Positions 17,590 through 25,978 are shown, counted from the stretch's first letter. The stretch: DNA of 64,000 bases from a bacterium (GCA_016786595.1 JAEUWB010000060.1:124001-188000), one strand, 5' to 3'. The notes: a model not told the origin generated them from the letters alone. Made by a program: numbers and translations.

Positions 17590-18522
17590 ATGAAGCCAAG
17601 CAAATTATTTTACCTGATTCTGCTGCTAGCCTGCTGTGGTTGCAAGGAAACACTGCTACACGATTTGGATGAAATTCATGCCAATAAAGTGCGCTTAATT
17701 CTTGCTGAGGGTGGCATTACTCCATACAAGAAAAAAGAAGGCCAAACTTGGAGTATCCAGGTCGATGCCAGTGAAATTACAAGGGCTCTTAGATTACTCG
17801 ATCAAAGTCGGGTGCTTAAGCCTGAGGATGTTTCACTTGCACAAAGATCCTCTAGCTTGGTGCTGAGTCGAGAGGAACGCAGCCAAATTCTTGAACGTCA
17901 ACTTGCATTAACGATCGAGCAAACTCTCGAACGTATGCCTGGCGTGCTTGAAGCTAGAGTCCATCTACATCGAGAAAGTAAAGGAATTTTCCCCAGTGAA
18001 GCAGGTGAAAGTCTCGGTGAGGGGAGCGTACTCTTAGTGACTACAGATGCTTTGGCAGTAGATGAAGCAAGTATTAAAGCCTTGGTAGGTCGAGCTTCAG
18101 GAATCACTCCCAATAGTATTGCAATTACTCTTACTAAAACCGTGACAAAGCATGTAGCAACGCCTCAAGTAGTAGCACCAAGCGAGGATCTTCAAAAAGT
18201 CACAACAGTGCAAAAGCAAGGTGAAACGCAAATAACAGAAACGTTTCTAGTAAACATAAAATCGGCACTTAAAGCTAAGCAGCAAATGCTACTGATCTTT
18301 GCTGCCTGCATTGTGCTCGGTGTGATTTTGCTTAAGCTGCTAAGGGTAAAAAGCGCTAGAAAGAAGCAAGCACTAAAAGGCGTAGCAGCTAGAGTTGTTA
18401 TGGGAGAAGTTGCCGCGAGTGAAAAGCCAGAAACTGGCAAAGTTAAACCCGCTGCTTTTATCGTGCCTCAGCGTGAATTACAAAAACAACTGCCAGCAGG
18501 ATGGGTTAACGGCCATGCTTGA
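17590..18522 (+). CDS. sctJ: Type III secretion inner-ring lipoprotein SctJ (YscJ/PrgK family)
   Basis: Ring-forming lipoprotein of the inner membrane base. The N-terminus is a lipoprotein signal (FYLILLLACCGC). The first ring domain follows (HANKVRLILAEGGITPYKK), then the second, with ILERQLALTIEQTLERMPGV, EARVHLHRE and SIKALVGRASGITPNSIAITL, all hallmarks of YscJ/FliF. A single C-terminal membrane helix (MLLIFAACIVLGVILLKLL, about 235-253) is followed by a basic tail. At 310 residues it is longer than YscJ (about 245), with an extended tail. It lies six bases after the sigma gene and overlaps the next by eight. The single C-terminal helix and lipobox separate it from flagellar FliF. Confidence 0.85.
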   Translation: MKPSKLFYLILLLACCGCKETLLHDLDEIHANKVRLILAEGGITPYKKKEGQTWSIQVDASEITRALRLLDQSRVLKPEDVSLAQRSSSLVLSREERSQILERQLALTIEQTLERMPGVLEARVHLHRESKGIFPSEAGESLGEGSVLLVTTDALAVDEASIKALVGRASGITPNSIAITLTKTVTKHVATPQVVAPSEDLQKVTTVQKQGETQITETFLVNIKSALKAKQQMLLIFAACIVLGVILLKLLRVKSARKKQALKGVAARVVMGEVAASEKPETGKVKPAAFIVPQRELQKQLPAGWVNGHA

Positions 18523-19243
18523 AATACTTGTTAAAAGTGTGGAGCAAGCTGGCGCAAGTCAAATCGGGATGAGGCAGGTCCGAGGATTAATGCTTGCTGC
18601 TTTAGATGAGTGGAAAAGTAAACACTCCAAGCTTGGTAGTATTAATTATGTTCTACCCGAAGTCATAGCACTTGAACGTACCGATCTTCAGCAGTATGAA
18701 GGGCAGCAATTAATTCTCGGCACTAGTATTCACGGGCCATTTTTAATCGGAATTCCTGTTAGTTTTAAGCAATGCATTGAAGTAGCCTGTGGGGACAGCT
18801 TAACGCAGGTATTTTCAGCTTTTACTGCAGCAAGCGCAATATGCAGTCGATACATGGTGCGCTTAAGTCCGCTTTTGGTCCCACGTAAAAACGTCGAGCA
18901 GAATTTCTGGAAGACAGACTTCAGCGTAGAAGTTAATGCAGCTAGTTTTGACTGTAAACTTTATCTTACGAGCGCTCTGATCTCAGCTTTGAAACGGCAA
19001 TCGCTCGAAATTTCAATTCAAGATTTACCTGAATTTCTTCTGAATGAGCGTGTGGGAACCCGCCTTAGTCTTTCACTGCCGTGTTCAAGCTTAATGTTTA
19101 CAAATAGCGTTGTTCCTGGCGGTCAAATCGCTCTGGGCACGACAAATCTGAATGCCACGCTGCACGTTGGATCTAAGCAAACAGCACTACACTCAAGAGC
19201 AGCGATCCTTGAAAATAATAAGTTAGTTTTAAATGGTGAATAG
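18515..19243 (+). CDS. SctQ N-terminal part with first SpoA-like domain (split C-ring protein)
   Basis: Probable first half of the cytoplasmic ring (sorting platform) protein. Residues about 100-170 (VFSAFTAASAICSRYMVRLS, NFWKTDFSVEVNAASFDCKL) resemble the middle domain of SctQ/FliM. The C-terminal 75 residues (RVGTRLSLSLPCSSL, GGQIALGTTNLNATLHVG) fit a degenerate SpoA/FliN fold. I place the start at ATG 18515, overlapping the sctJ stop by eight bases; the frame is open further upstream within sctJ, but that is likely a shadow. The second SpoA domain is in the next gene, so SctQ is split into two proteins. Similarity is weak and judged by eye. Confidence 0.62.
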   Translation: MLEILVKSVEQAGASQIGMRQVRGLMLAALDEWKSKHSKLGSINYVLPEVIALERTDLQQYEGQQLILGTSIHGPFLIGIPVSFKQCIEVACGDSLTQVFSAFTAASAICSRYMVRLSPLLVPRKNVEQNFWKTDFSVEVNAASFDCKLYLTSALISALKRQSLEISIQDLPEFLLNERVGTRLSLSLPCSSLMFTNSVVPGGQIALGTTNLNATLHVGSKQTALHSRAAILENNKLVLNGE

Positions 19244-19244
19244 T

Positions 19245-19535
19245 ATGGAAAACCTGAATGCATATTCGTCGTCACTACTTGATAGTTTAGAAACAAGGGT
19301 AACCCTTGAACTTGGCGACCTGGTGCTCACAGTCAAAGAATTATTGGTGCTTGAAACAGGTGCGGAAATCGAGCTCGAGATCGATTTATCTAAGCCTTTA
19401 CGACTTACTTTAAATGGCAATCATCTTGGTGAAGCCACATTGGTGCGACGTGACCACGGAATTGTCCTGCAAATAAATTCAATCGCAAGCAACAACTGCA
19501 TCGAAACGGACGATAATTACTATGAGTGTAACTAA
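19245..19535 (+). CDS. SctQ C-terminal SpoA/FliN-like domain protein
   Basis: Small protein of about 96 residues made almost wholly of one SpoA (FliN/SctQ-C) domain: SLLDSLETRVTLELGDLVLTV, LLVLETGAEIELEIDLSKPL and LTLNGNHLGEATLVRRDHGIV match the fold in order. FliN-type proteins form the C-ring and recruit export substrates. The ATG at 19245 comes right after the TAG of the upstream gene (re-initiation); an ATG at 19233 overlapping that gene is the alternative. Some systems make SctQ-C from an internal start inside sctQ; here it is a separate gene in another frame. Confidence 0.78.
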   Translation: MENLNAYSSSLLDSLETRVTLELGDLVLTVKELLVLETGAEIELEIDLSKPLRLTLNGNHLGEATLVRRDHGIVLQINSIASNNCIETDDNYYECN

Positions 19536-19546
19536 AGGAGGTCGTT

Positions 19547-19828
19547 ATGACTGATGAAATAACAAACATTAAAAGCACTAGTGCTTATGAGATCTACCCG
19601 GCTGAACCATCGACTACCGGTACTACCGTATTTAGCGATGTGATTGATGCGGTTGGAACTGTCGGCGGTGCTTTTGTCGGGGGACTTGGTGATGCAAATT
19701 TTGCTGAATTACTGCAAATGCAAATCCAGGCCCAAGTTGAAATGCAGTCGGTAAGCATGGAGTCGAATATCGAGAAATCGAAACATGAAACTCGCATGTC
19801 AGCGATTCGCAATATTCGAGTGAATTAA
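19547..19828 (+). CDS. Small type III secretion component, possible inner rod protein
   Basis: Protein of 93 residues. The first half is Thr/Gly-rich with VIDAVGTVGGAFVGGLGD; the second is a Met/Gln-rich helix (LLQMQIQAQVEMQSVSMES) ending in KHETRMSAIRNIRVN. It has a near-perfect ribosome site (AAAGGAGGT), which suggests strong expression as needed for a polymer subunit. Its size and place just before the needle-like gene fit SctI (inner rod), but the sequence is too divergent to be sure. It is unlike any flagellar protein I recognise. Confidence 0.5.
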   Translation: MTDEITNIKSTSAYEIYPAEPSTTGTTVFSDVIDAVGTVGGAFVGGLGDANFAELLQMQIQAQVEMQSVSMESNIEKSKHETRMSAIRNIRVN

Positions 19829-19888
19829 AATTATCATAAAGATTACGCCGCAGTTAGCGGCATTGAAGTTAAAAGAGGAGAAAATTAT

Positions 19889-20161
19889 ATGGCAACTGTA
19901 ACAGCAAATAAATTAACCCCAAATTATGAAGCCAGCACAATGAAACGCGCTCAGGATTTGATGCTTAACTTGCACACGACTGATAAGCAAATTCTTAGTT
20001 TCATGCAGAATGTGATGAGTAGCGGCAAAGCTAGTCCGGAACTAATGATGCAGCTTCAGAAAATGCAGGACATGCGCAATAACATGATTTCCATGCTTTC
20101 AAACATGATTAAATCAGCATCCGACACGATGCGATCAATTGTTTCAAACATGAGAAATTAG
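19889..20161 (+). CDS. sctF: Probable needle subunit SctF
   Basis: All-helical protein of 90 residues without a signal peptide. The C-terminal half SPELMMQLQKMQDMRNNMIS followed by MLSNMIKSASDTMRSIVSNM aligns by eye with YscF-type needle proteins (a Pro-containing turn after the first helix, then a long helix ending in an amphipathic tail). Its length fits the family (about 80-90). A good ribosome site (AGAGGAG) precedes the ATG, and the gene sits between the small putative rod gene and sctV. The Met content is unusually high, about 16 of 90 residues. The assignment rests on size, helix pattern and position. Confidence 0.62.
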   Translation: MATVTANKLTPNYEASTMKRAQDLMLNLHTTDKQILSFMQNVMSSGKASPELMMQLQKMQDMRNNMISMLSNMIKSASDTMRSIVSNMRN

Positions 20162-20253
20162 GCTGACAGCGGAACAATTACTCGGTAGCTCGAGGTGCTA
20201 AAGAATTGGCAAATCAAGCTGCGGAGTAAAATTATTCAAGTGAGATATTAAAC

Positions 20254-22278
20254 ATGGCACGTCCCAATAAAATGGCTTTGCTCTTGCCACTGGCAGTTGT
20301 GGCAGTTGTGGGCATGATGATTTTCCCCATGCCAATTGCACTGCTTGATTTCTTGCTGATGTGCAATATCTCACTTGCCTTATGTTTGTTGATCAGCACC
20401 GTCTACCTTCGGGAACCAGCAAAATTTACTTCCCTACCGACAATTCTACTCTTAACGACACTGTTTCGCTTAGGCTTAAATATTGCCACGACTCGTCAGT
20501 TGCTGGGCTATGGAGAGGCGCCAGAAGTAGTGATTGCTTTTGGCAATTTTGTTGTGGGCGGCAGCCTTGTTGTTGGTGCAGTGATCTTTCTGATTATCAC
20601 GATTGTTCAATTCCTAGTGATTGCTAAAGGAGCAGAGCGTATTGCAGAAGTTGCGGCACGCTTTAGCTTGGATGCGATGCCAGGAAAACAAATGTCAATC
20701 GATGCTGACGTGCGCGCAGGGATTCTAAGCTTACAAGAAGCTAAACAAAAACGCTGGGAATTACAGCAAGAGTCTAAACTCTACGGCGCACTTGATGGTG
20801 CAATGAAGTTTGTCAAAGGTGATGCGATTGCAGGTATTGTTATTACTTTAATTAATATCTGTGCCGGTTTAATTCTGGGAGTAACTTACTTTGATCTCCC
20901 CTTTGCTGAGGCGCTACATCGCTACACTATTTTTACAATCGGCGATGGCTTAGTCTCTCAAATTCCTGCTGTGCTTGTCGCAGTAGCTGCGGGTCTCGCG
21001 GTGACTCGAGTTGAAGCTCAGAATGAATCATTACTCGGGGAAGATCTGATCAATCAGCTTGGCCGTGAACCACAGGCGCTGGCGACAACAGGAATTGTAC
21101 TGCTCGTGCTTGCTGCAATTCCAGGACTTCCGCACCTTCCTTTTATTTTTAGTGGGCTCAGCTTTTTAGGAGTTTCACGGGTCAAGGGATTACTTTTAAA
21201 TTCCGCTGCCCAGCTTGAGGCGGACGCAAATTTTGAGCCGAAAATTATTTCACCCATAAAAATTAGCATCAGTTCGCTACTTTTACCGAAAATCCAAGCT
21301 GAGAAATGTTTTGCGCGGAATTTGCAAGCTTTACGCACGAAGGTTTTCGAAACTTGGGGAGTCGTTATTCCAGAGCCGCAACTTGATATTCGCTCGAACT
21401 TAGCTGCAAATCATGTTGAAATCTACTTCAACGCTATGCTCTATCGCAGCCACGAAATTGAAAATAGTAATGCACCAATTAGCGATAGCGCGTGCACTGC
21501 AGCAATTCTTAGTGACTTCGCAACATTTATTGAAAGTTCGTTGGCGGAATTTATTGACGACAATCAAACGAGAATTCTGCTAGATTTGCACCATCCGCAA
21601 TGCGAGGATTTGATTACCAATTTAATCCCCAAGCAATTGTCGATTACAGCTCTCACGACAATCTTACGCAGTTTGATTGAAGAAAAGACACCGGTCAGGG
21701 AACTTAGAAAAATTTTACAAACAATCGCTGAATCCCTACAAACACGAGATGATGCGCAAATTCGGCCGGTGATTGCCGGACCAAAAGACTTGAGGTTGCT
21801 GCCCGAGCTGCAAGCCTTAGCTAAAAATTCAATCACGCTTAGAACACATGAGCTCTTGGCAGAAGTTAGAGCTGCACTAGCACGATCAATTACCACACAA
21901 GTAGCAAACGGCAGGACAAGTTTGCGCGTAATCGCTTTAACGCCAGACTTTGATCACTTGATTACTACTGTAGCGGTTGGACAGGCGCCATTGCTACCTG
22001 AAAACTCAGAGCAAATTTTCCAGGTGATCGCTGAAAATCCGACCGCTGACTTAGTGCTTACTGGAAAATACTCACGGCGATATATCTATGAAATGCTTGC
22101 CCATCAAGCGATTGGCTTACCTGTAATCGCACTTGGGGAACTGACACGTGACGTTGAACTTGAAGTCATTGCTCAAGTCAAAGCTCCAGAGCAAGAAGTA
22201 AGTGCAGCAGAACAACCATTAGCTTCACAACAAGTAGTGGCCTTACGAACATTTGAGAATACGAGGCATGCAGCATGA
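20254..22278 (+). CDS. sctV: Type III secretion export gate protein SctV (FlhA/YscV family)
   Basis: Main export gate protein, 674 residues. The N-terminal half has about eight membrane helices and the family signature: PTILLLTTLFRLGLNIATTR, AFGNFVVGG, KGAERIAEVAARFSLDAMPG and KQMSIDADVRAG. The stretch ESKLYGALDGAMKFVKGDAI is the wording typical of non-flagellar SctV, not FlhA. The cytosolic half (about 330-674) forms the nonameric substrate-docking ring. The start has 92 bases of leader after sctF; the stop overlaps the next gene (ATGA). Other gate proteins (SctR, S, T, U) and the ATPase SctN are not in the window. Confidence 0.93.
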   Translation: MARPNKMALLLPLAVVAVVGMMIFPMPIALLDFLLMCNISLALCLLISTVYLREPAKFTSLPTILLLTTLFRLGLNIATTRQLLGYGEAPEVVIAFGNFVVGGSLVVGAVIFLIITIVQFLVIAKGAERIAEVAARFSLDAMPGKQMSIDADVRAGILSLQEAKQKRWELQQESKLYGALDGAMKFVKGDAIAGIVITLINICAGLILGVTYFDLPFAEALHRYTIFTIGDGLVSQIPAVLVAVAAGLAVTRVEAQNESLLGEDLINQLGREPQALATTGIVLLVLAAIPGLPHLPFIFSGLSFLGVSRVKGLLLNSAAQLEADANFEPKIISPIKISISSLLLPKIQAEKCFARNLQALRTKVFETWGVVIPEPQLDIRSNLAANHVEIYFNAMLYRSHEIENSNAPISDSACTAAILSDFATFIESSLAEFIDDNQTRILLDLHHPQCEDLITNLIPKQLSITALTTILRSLIEEKTPVRELRKILQTIAESLQTRDDAQIRPVIAGPKDLRLLPELQALAKNSITLRTHELLAEVRAALARSITTQVANGRTSLRVIALTPDFDHLITTVAVGQAPLLPENSEQIFQVIAENPTADLVLTGKYSRRYIYEMLAHQAIGLPVIALGELTRDVELEVIAQVKAPEQEVSAAEQPLASQQVVALRTFENTRHAA

Positions 22279-22844
22279 TTCGTAAAATTAAATTGCTCAG
22301 CTTAGTGATTTTGACTTGCACTGGATGCTTTAAACCAGCTCGACCGGACGCGACGACATTGGCACGTCGTGACCAAGAATTAAAGAGCTTACTTACTCAA
22401 GCTGTAATTGGCTTACGCAAGAATACAACAGAAGGCAGGGATCAAGCGCTTGGCGCACTAACCGTGGCAATTGAACTTGCTCCGCAAGACGCTCGAGTGC
22501 TCGATGGCCTAGGCTCGCTTTATTTTCAGGAAGAGAATTATCAAGCTGCGAAAAGTTATTTTAAAAGAGCAATTGCTGCTGACCCGCAGTACTCTCGCCC
22601 TTATGCGCACCTTGCTTTGATTGCACGTAAAGAATCTAATCAAAGTGAGGCTGAACGACTGTCTCGAATTGCACTGAAGAAAAATCCGCTCAACTTTCGA
22701 GCGCGGAATAATTTCGCTGTCATTGAACAGGAGCTGGGAAAACATAACTATGCTGCAGATGAATTTTATCGCGCTCACCTGGCCAGTAAGCAGCGCGCAA
22801 GATTAATTCGGTCAAATATTAATAAACAAAAAGAGGAGTTATAA
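22275..22844 (+). CDS. TPR-repeat lipoprotein of the type III secretion operon
   Basis: Protein of 189 residues with a lipoprotein signal (LLSLVILTCTGC) and three to four TPR-like helix pairs: AIELAPQDARVLDGLGSLYF, YQAAKSYFKRAIAADPQYSR, AERLSRIALKKNPLNFRARN and NYAADEFYRAHLAS. Its start overlaps the sctV stop by four bases, so it is co-translated. TPR lipoproteins often act as pilotins for an outer-membrane secretin (PilF-like), so a role in placing the missing secretin SctC is possible. That role is inference. Confidence 0.75.
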   Translation: MIRKIKLLSLVILTCTGCFKPARPDATTLARRDQELKSLLTQAVIGLRKNTTEGRDQALGALTVAIELAPQDARVLDGLGSLYFQEENYQAAKSYFKRAIAADPQYSRPYAHLALIARKESNQSEAERLSRIALKKNPLNFRARNNFAVIEQELGKHNYAADEFYRAHLASKQRARLIRSNINKQKEEL

Positions 22845-22894
22845 CTATTTGTAATAATTGAATAAAATTTCTGGAATAGCCTGAATTATTTTAG

Positions 22895-22900
22895 TATACT
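22895..22900 (+). promoter_or_regulatory. Possible -10 box upstream of the 22960 gene
   Basis: TATACT stands 60 bases before the GTG at 22960, with a poor -35 candidate (TGGAAT, 22872-22877) at 17-base spacing. It suggests that the small gene has its own promoter and is separate from the secretion operon. Confidence 0.35.
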
Positions 22901-22959
22901 GTGCTCTGTTTGTTGGGGCTCCTTTGTGCTCAACACGAATCATGCACTAAGTTGTTGCA

Positions 22960-23250
22960 GTGGAACAAAAAGTGACAAAACACAACGCAAAGTACAACGC
23001 TGGTTCAGAAGTTCAACGCGGACAGAAGATTACGCGTCTTTCCGACTATCGCGCAGCTCTGGAAATGAAAGACACCGTACTTGCTTCGCAAGCTGTAGTT
23101 GATGCTTTGTGTGTTTGTCGTGAGGCCCGCGGCCTTGACCCAATTTCGACATTTAGGCGTGATAAGCTCGTGTGTGACCTAATCCAAACACCCAGCGCGA
23201 CACGTATAATCTTCGAACACGGACTTTCCAGAATTTCTAAAGACAAGTAG
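22960..23250 (+). CDS. Small hypothetical protein
   Basis: Unrecognised soluble protein of 96 residues, basic at the start (MEQKVTKHNAKYNAG), with a helical middle (YRAALEMKDTVLASQAVVDA) and a short CVCREARG stretch. The frame starts with GTG at 22960; GTG at 22972 is an alternative, and no clear ribosome site helps. It lies between the secretion operon and pgl, 12 bases before the latter, so it may share a transcript with pgl. It could be a cytosolic chaperone or regulator of the secretion system, but nothing in the sequence shows this. Confidence 0.5.
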   Translation: MEQKVTKHNAKYNAGSEVQRGQKITRLSDYRAALEMKDTVLASQAVVDALCVCREARGLDPISTFRRDKLVCDLIQTPSATRIIFEHGLSRISKDK

Positions 23251-23262
23251 TAAATCAGTCTT

Positions 23263-23922
23263 ATGAATATTATTCGCAACAAAGAGCTAAGCTATTTAGC
23301 AAAAGAATTGATCCGTCTCATGCATCAGCATGAACTCGGAAGTTTAGGACGATTAGTAATTGGCTTAGCAGGTGGCAGTAGTATTCTCCCAATTCTTGCT
23401 ACCCTGGAACAAGAAACTGCACTACTTGAGCGTCTCGATATTTTCCTTGTGGATGAAAGAATTGCAGACAGCACAGAAAGAAATGCTGCAGCCTTAATAA
23501 AGTATTTGGCAGATTGTCCGCACTTAAATCTCCCTGACCACTCCGGTGCCGATGCAAAAGCGATTGCTGAGAACTATTCGAAGAAATTGAAAGCTTGTGG
23601 CGGGCGTTTCCAACTGCTGGTTCTAGGAGTTGGTGAGGATGGGCATATTGCCTCAATCTTTCCCCAGCACCCAGGATTTAAGATCAGTGGCCAAGGCTAT
23701 GCGGTAATTGAAAATTCGCCCAAGCCACCCCAAACCCGCATTTCTCTAACAGCAGAATCAATTCGCAATGCCGACTCGCATGTGCTTTTGTTTTTCGGCG
23801 AAAATAAGCGCCAGGCTTTGGAGAATTTTTTAAATCAAGAAGTTTCACTAGAAGCTTGTCCCGCAAAGCTTGTGCTGCATGGACAATCAGTTACCGTCTT
23901 AACTGACTTAGGGAAGCTCTGA
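23263..23922 (+). CDS. pgl: 6-phosphogluconolactonase
   Basis: Hydrolyses 6-phosphoglucono-lactone in the pentose phosphate pathway. Family marks are GLAGGSSILPILATL, the region IFLVDERIADSTERN, and LLVLGVGEDGHIASIFP near residues 124-140. Length 219 is slightly short of the usual 225-250. The last three residues and the stop codon come from the left inverted repeat of a MITE-like element (23911-24053), so the original C-terminus has been replaced. No zwf or gnd gene is adjacent. Confidence 0.9.
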   Translation: MNIIRNKELSYLAKELIRLMHQHELGSLGRLVIGLAGGSSILPILATLEQETALLERLDIFLVDERIADSTERNAAALIKYLADCPHLNLPDHSGADAKAIAENYSKKLKACGGRFQLLVLGVGEDGHIASIFPQHPGFKISGQGYAVIENSPKPPQTRISLTAESIRNADSHVLLFFGENKRQALENFLNQEVSLEACPAKLVLHGQSVTVLTDLGKL

Positions 23923-24053
23923 TTAAGTCCGATCTTGGCCAATTTCTTCGTCACGGGAGATTTCTGCGATGCTCGTTTATTACAATAAAGTCCGCTTCTC
24001 AAAATTCCCGTTCCTCGATCTTGGCTGAACCTCGAACTTAATCAGAGCTTCCC
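23911..24053. mobile_element. MITE-like element with perfect 18-bp terminal inverted repeats
   Basis: GGGAAGCTCTGATTAAGT (23911-23928) is repeated perfectly in inverse at 24036-24053, bounding a 143-base element with no open frame. A direct repeat CGATCTTGGC lies just inside both ends, and an inner pair (ACGGGA / TCCCGT) adds more dyad structure. The left end overlaps the 3' end of pgl and supplies its stop. Such short non-coding elements are usually moved by a transposase encoded elsewhere. No clear target-site duplication is visible. Confidence 0.75.
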
Positions 24054-24141
24054 AGGACTGATCTTGCTGGACAAAATAAATAAGTAACTGTTGACGAAAG
24101 TTGCGTTAGCGAAAAAAATTTGGCAAAGGCAATATCTCAAT

Positions 24142-24885
24142 TTATTGATTCAGTAGTTGAATTACATCAGTTTGACTGAGCACGGGTATCTTCAGTTCTG
24201 TTGCCTTCAGTTGGTCGCTCGGATGTACATATCCCCAACTAGCGTGCGCTAAGCTAATCTGGGTGAGCTCTGGACCAAGCTCATTGTTGATCGCCTCTAA
24301 GTTTTGGATTGAATCATCAATAAACCAGAGGGCTTGCGGCTCAGTCCCCATGATTACTTGTAAGTGCTGCGACTTTTTTATACCGCGCTCTCCAGCATAG
24401 AGGCGGTGCGTTGGGAAATTTAATCCAAAAAATGCTGTTAGTTCGAGCACAGCCGCGGCATTCTTGTAGGTGACGATGTAGAGTTCACTAGCGCGGCGCT
24501 TAAATTCACTCCAAATTGGCTCAAATGGTTGATGCAATGCCAGCCAAGCGTCACGATTTTCTTGGATGAATTTTGATCGTGTGCTGAAAAAATACTTTGT
24601 TCGCTCAGCCAGCGGTTGTGGCTCACGAGCAAGTAGTCCTTGGAATTTTTTAGATTCAAGTTCGGCGACAGAGTGCGTATCTAAGCACCAACGCGCAAAA
24701 ACAATGAAATCACCTGCCGGCTGAACGAGATGTCGATTGGTCAGTAGGTTCTTTAAATAATGCTCAGGCAGTTGCGCCAAGGATGTAGGCGTTTCTTTGG
24801 TGATGCAACGAAAAGCAGTGACTGCAACTTCATGCACTGAGTCCATTAAGACGCCGTCGAAATCAAACACTGCTTGTTGCTGCAT
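24142..24885 (-). CDS. HAD-superfamily phosphatase
   Basis: Hydrolase of 247 residues with HAD motif I at the very N-terminus (VFDFDGVLMDS), motif II near YIVTYKN, the motif III Lys in GERGIKKSQ, and motif IV WFIDDSIQNLEA. It belongs to the broad phosphoglycolate phosphatase-like group with a helical cap. I take ATG 24885, five bases after the serC stop; the open frame continues upstream into serC but motif I would then be buried. Lying last in a serA-serC operon, it could be the phosphoserine phosphatase of this locus, which is inference, since a SerB domain also exists in the fusion at 42823. Confidence 0.75.
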   Translation of the reverse strand: MQQQAVFDFDGVLMDSVHEVAVTAFRCITKETPTSLAQLPEHYLKNLLTNRHLVQPAGDFIVFARWCLDTHSVAELESKKFQGLLAREPQPLAERTKYFFSTRSKFIQENRDAWLALHQPFEPIWSEFKRRASELYIVTYKNAAAVLELTAFFGLNFPTHRLYAGERGIKKSQHLQVIMGTEPQALWFIDDSIQNLEAINNELGPELTQISLAHASWGYVHPSDQLKATELKIPVLSQTDVIQLLNQ

Positions 24886-24890
24886 TTTAT

Positions 24891-25976
24891 TTAGCCGTGG
24901 GCAGTTGCAAAACTGCGCATAAATTCTGCCAGCGCCTGAACAGAGGCTAATGGGCATGCGTTGTAAATACTTGCGCGCATACCGCCAAATGTTTTGTGGC
25001 CTTTAAGACCAGATAAACCAGCCGCCTCAGCTGCAGTTAAAAATTCTTTTTCTAACGACTCATTGCGCAGCTTAAAAGTTACATTCATCAAGCTACGTGA
25101 TTCAGTTTTTGCATAACCTTGGTAAAAATTACCTTGGTCGATCTCGTGATAAAGTAATGCCGCCTTAGCGCGATTATTCTTTTCAATTGCTGCTAAGCCG
25201 CCTTGAGTCTTGATCCACTTGAGAACTTCATAAACCACATAAATCGGCAGCACTGGTGGGGTGTTATAAAGGGATTTATTGGCGATGTATGTATTGTAAT
25301 TGAGCATCACTGGTAGCGTTTTTGGTGCATTAGCGACCAAATTCTTACGAACAATTACTACTGTCACGCCAGCAGGTCCTAAATTTTTCTGGGCTCCTGC
25401 GTAGATTAATCCATATTTATTGATATCAAGCTTCTTATGTAAAAAATCTGACGAAGCATCGCAAACAAGCGGCACTCCTGTGGGAGCAATAGGTTCAGTC
25501 GTAAATTGCGTGCCGACGATTGTGTTATTACTGGTGAAATGAAGGTACGCAGGGCGTGGAGAAAATTGGTGATTTTGTGGAATGCTATCAAAATTAGTAG
25601 TTTTTGAACTCGAGCATGCATGTGTTGTGCCAAATTTCTTTGCCTCTTCAATTGCCTTCTCTGACCAAAACCCCGAGATGATATAATTAGCCTCTGCGCC
25701 GGGTTGGAGTAAATTCATCGGGAGCATCGCAAATTGGGTTGAGGCCCCACCGGTAGTAAAGCAAACGGCGTAGTCAGCTGAGATGTTCAGTAATTCACGA
25801 AGCAATTCTTCAGTGCCATTAATTATTGCTTCAAATGGTGCACTGCGATGGCTCATTTCCATGATACCAATTCCCGTGGATTCAAAATCAAGTAGATTCT
25901 CGCGCACGCGTTCAAGCACTGCTAGCGGTAAAACTGCAGGACCAGCACTGAAATTATGGATCCGACCAGAATTCAT
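24891..25976 (-). CDS. serC: Phosphoserine aminotransferase
   Basis: PLP enzyme that makes phosphoserine from 3-phosphohydroxypyruvate and glutamate. Conserved parts are HNFSAGPAVLPLAVLE, GIGIMEMSHRS, CFTTGGASTQFAM and the PLP lysine in YAGAQKNLGPAGV. Length 361 is normal. It starts two bases after the serA stop and is followed by an HAD phosphatase, so three serine-pathway steps are probably made from one transcript. The C-terminal FGGMRASIYNACPL contributes to phosphate binding in the family. Confidence 0.95.
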   Translation of the reverse strand: MNSGRIHNFSAGPAVLPLAVLERVRENLLDFESTGIGIMEMSHRSAPFEAIINGTEELLRELLNISADYAVCFTTGGASTQFAMLPMNLLQPGAEANYIISGFWSEKAIEEAKKFGTTHACSSSKTTNFDSIPQNHQFSPRPAYLHFTSNNTIVGTQFTTEPIAPTGVPLVCDASSDFLHKKLDINKYGLIYAGAQKNLGPAGVTVVIVRKNLVANAPKTLPVMLNYNTYIANKSLYNTPPVLPIYVVYEVLKWIKTQGGLAAIEKNNRAKAALLYHEIDQGNFYQGYAKTESRSLMNVTFKLRNESLEKEFLTAAEAAGLSGLKGHKTFGGMRASIYNACPLASVQALAEFMRSFATAHG

Positions 25977-25978
25977 AC

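Noticed and set aside
18395-18514. Upstream extension of the SctQ-like frame into sctJ
   Set aside because: It would overlap the basic tail of SctJ in another frame and shows no SctQ features; ATG 18515 fits the operon spacing.
16762-22844. Flagellar export locus
   Set aside because: SctJ has a lipobox and one C-terminal helix, SctV wording is non-flagellar, the cluster has a needle-like gene, and no hook, rod or filament genes are seen.
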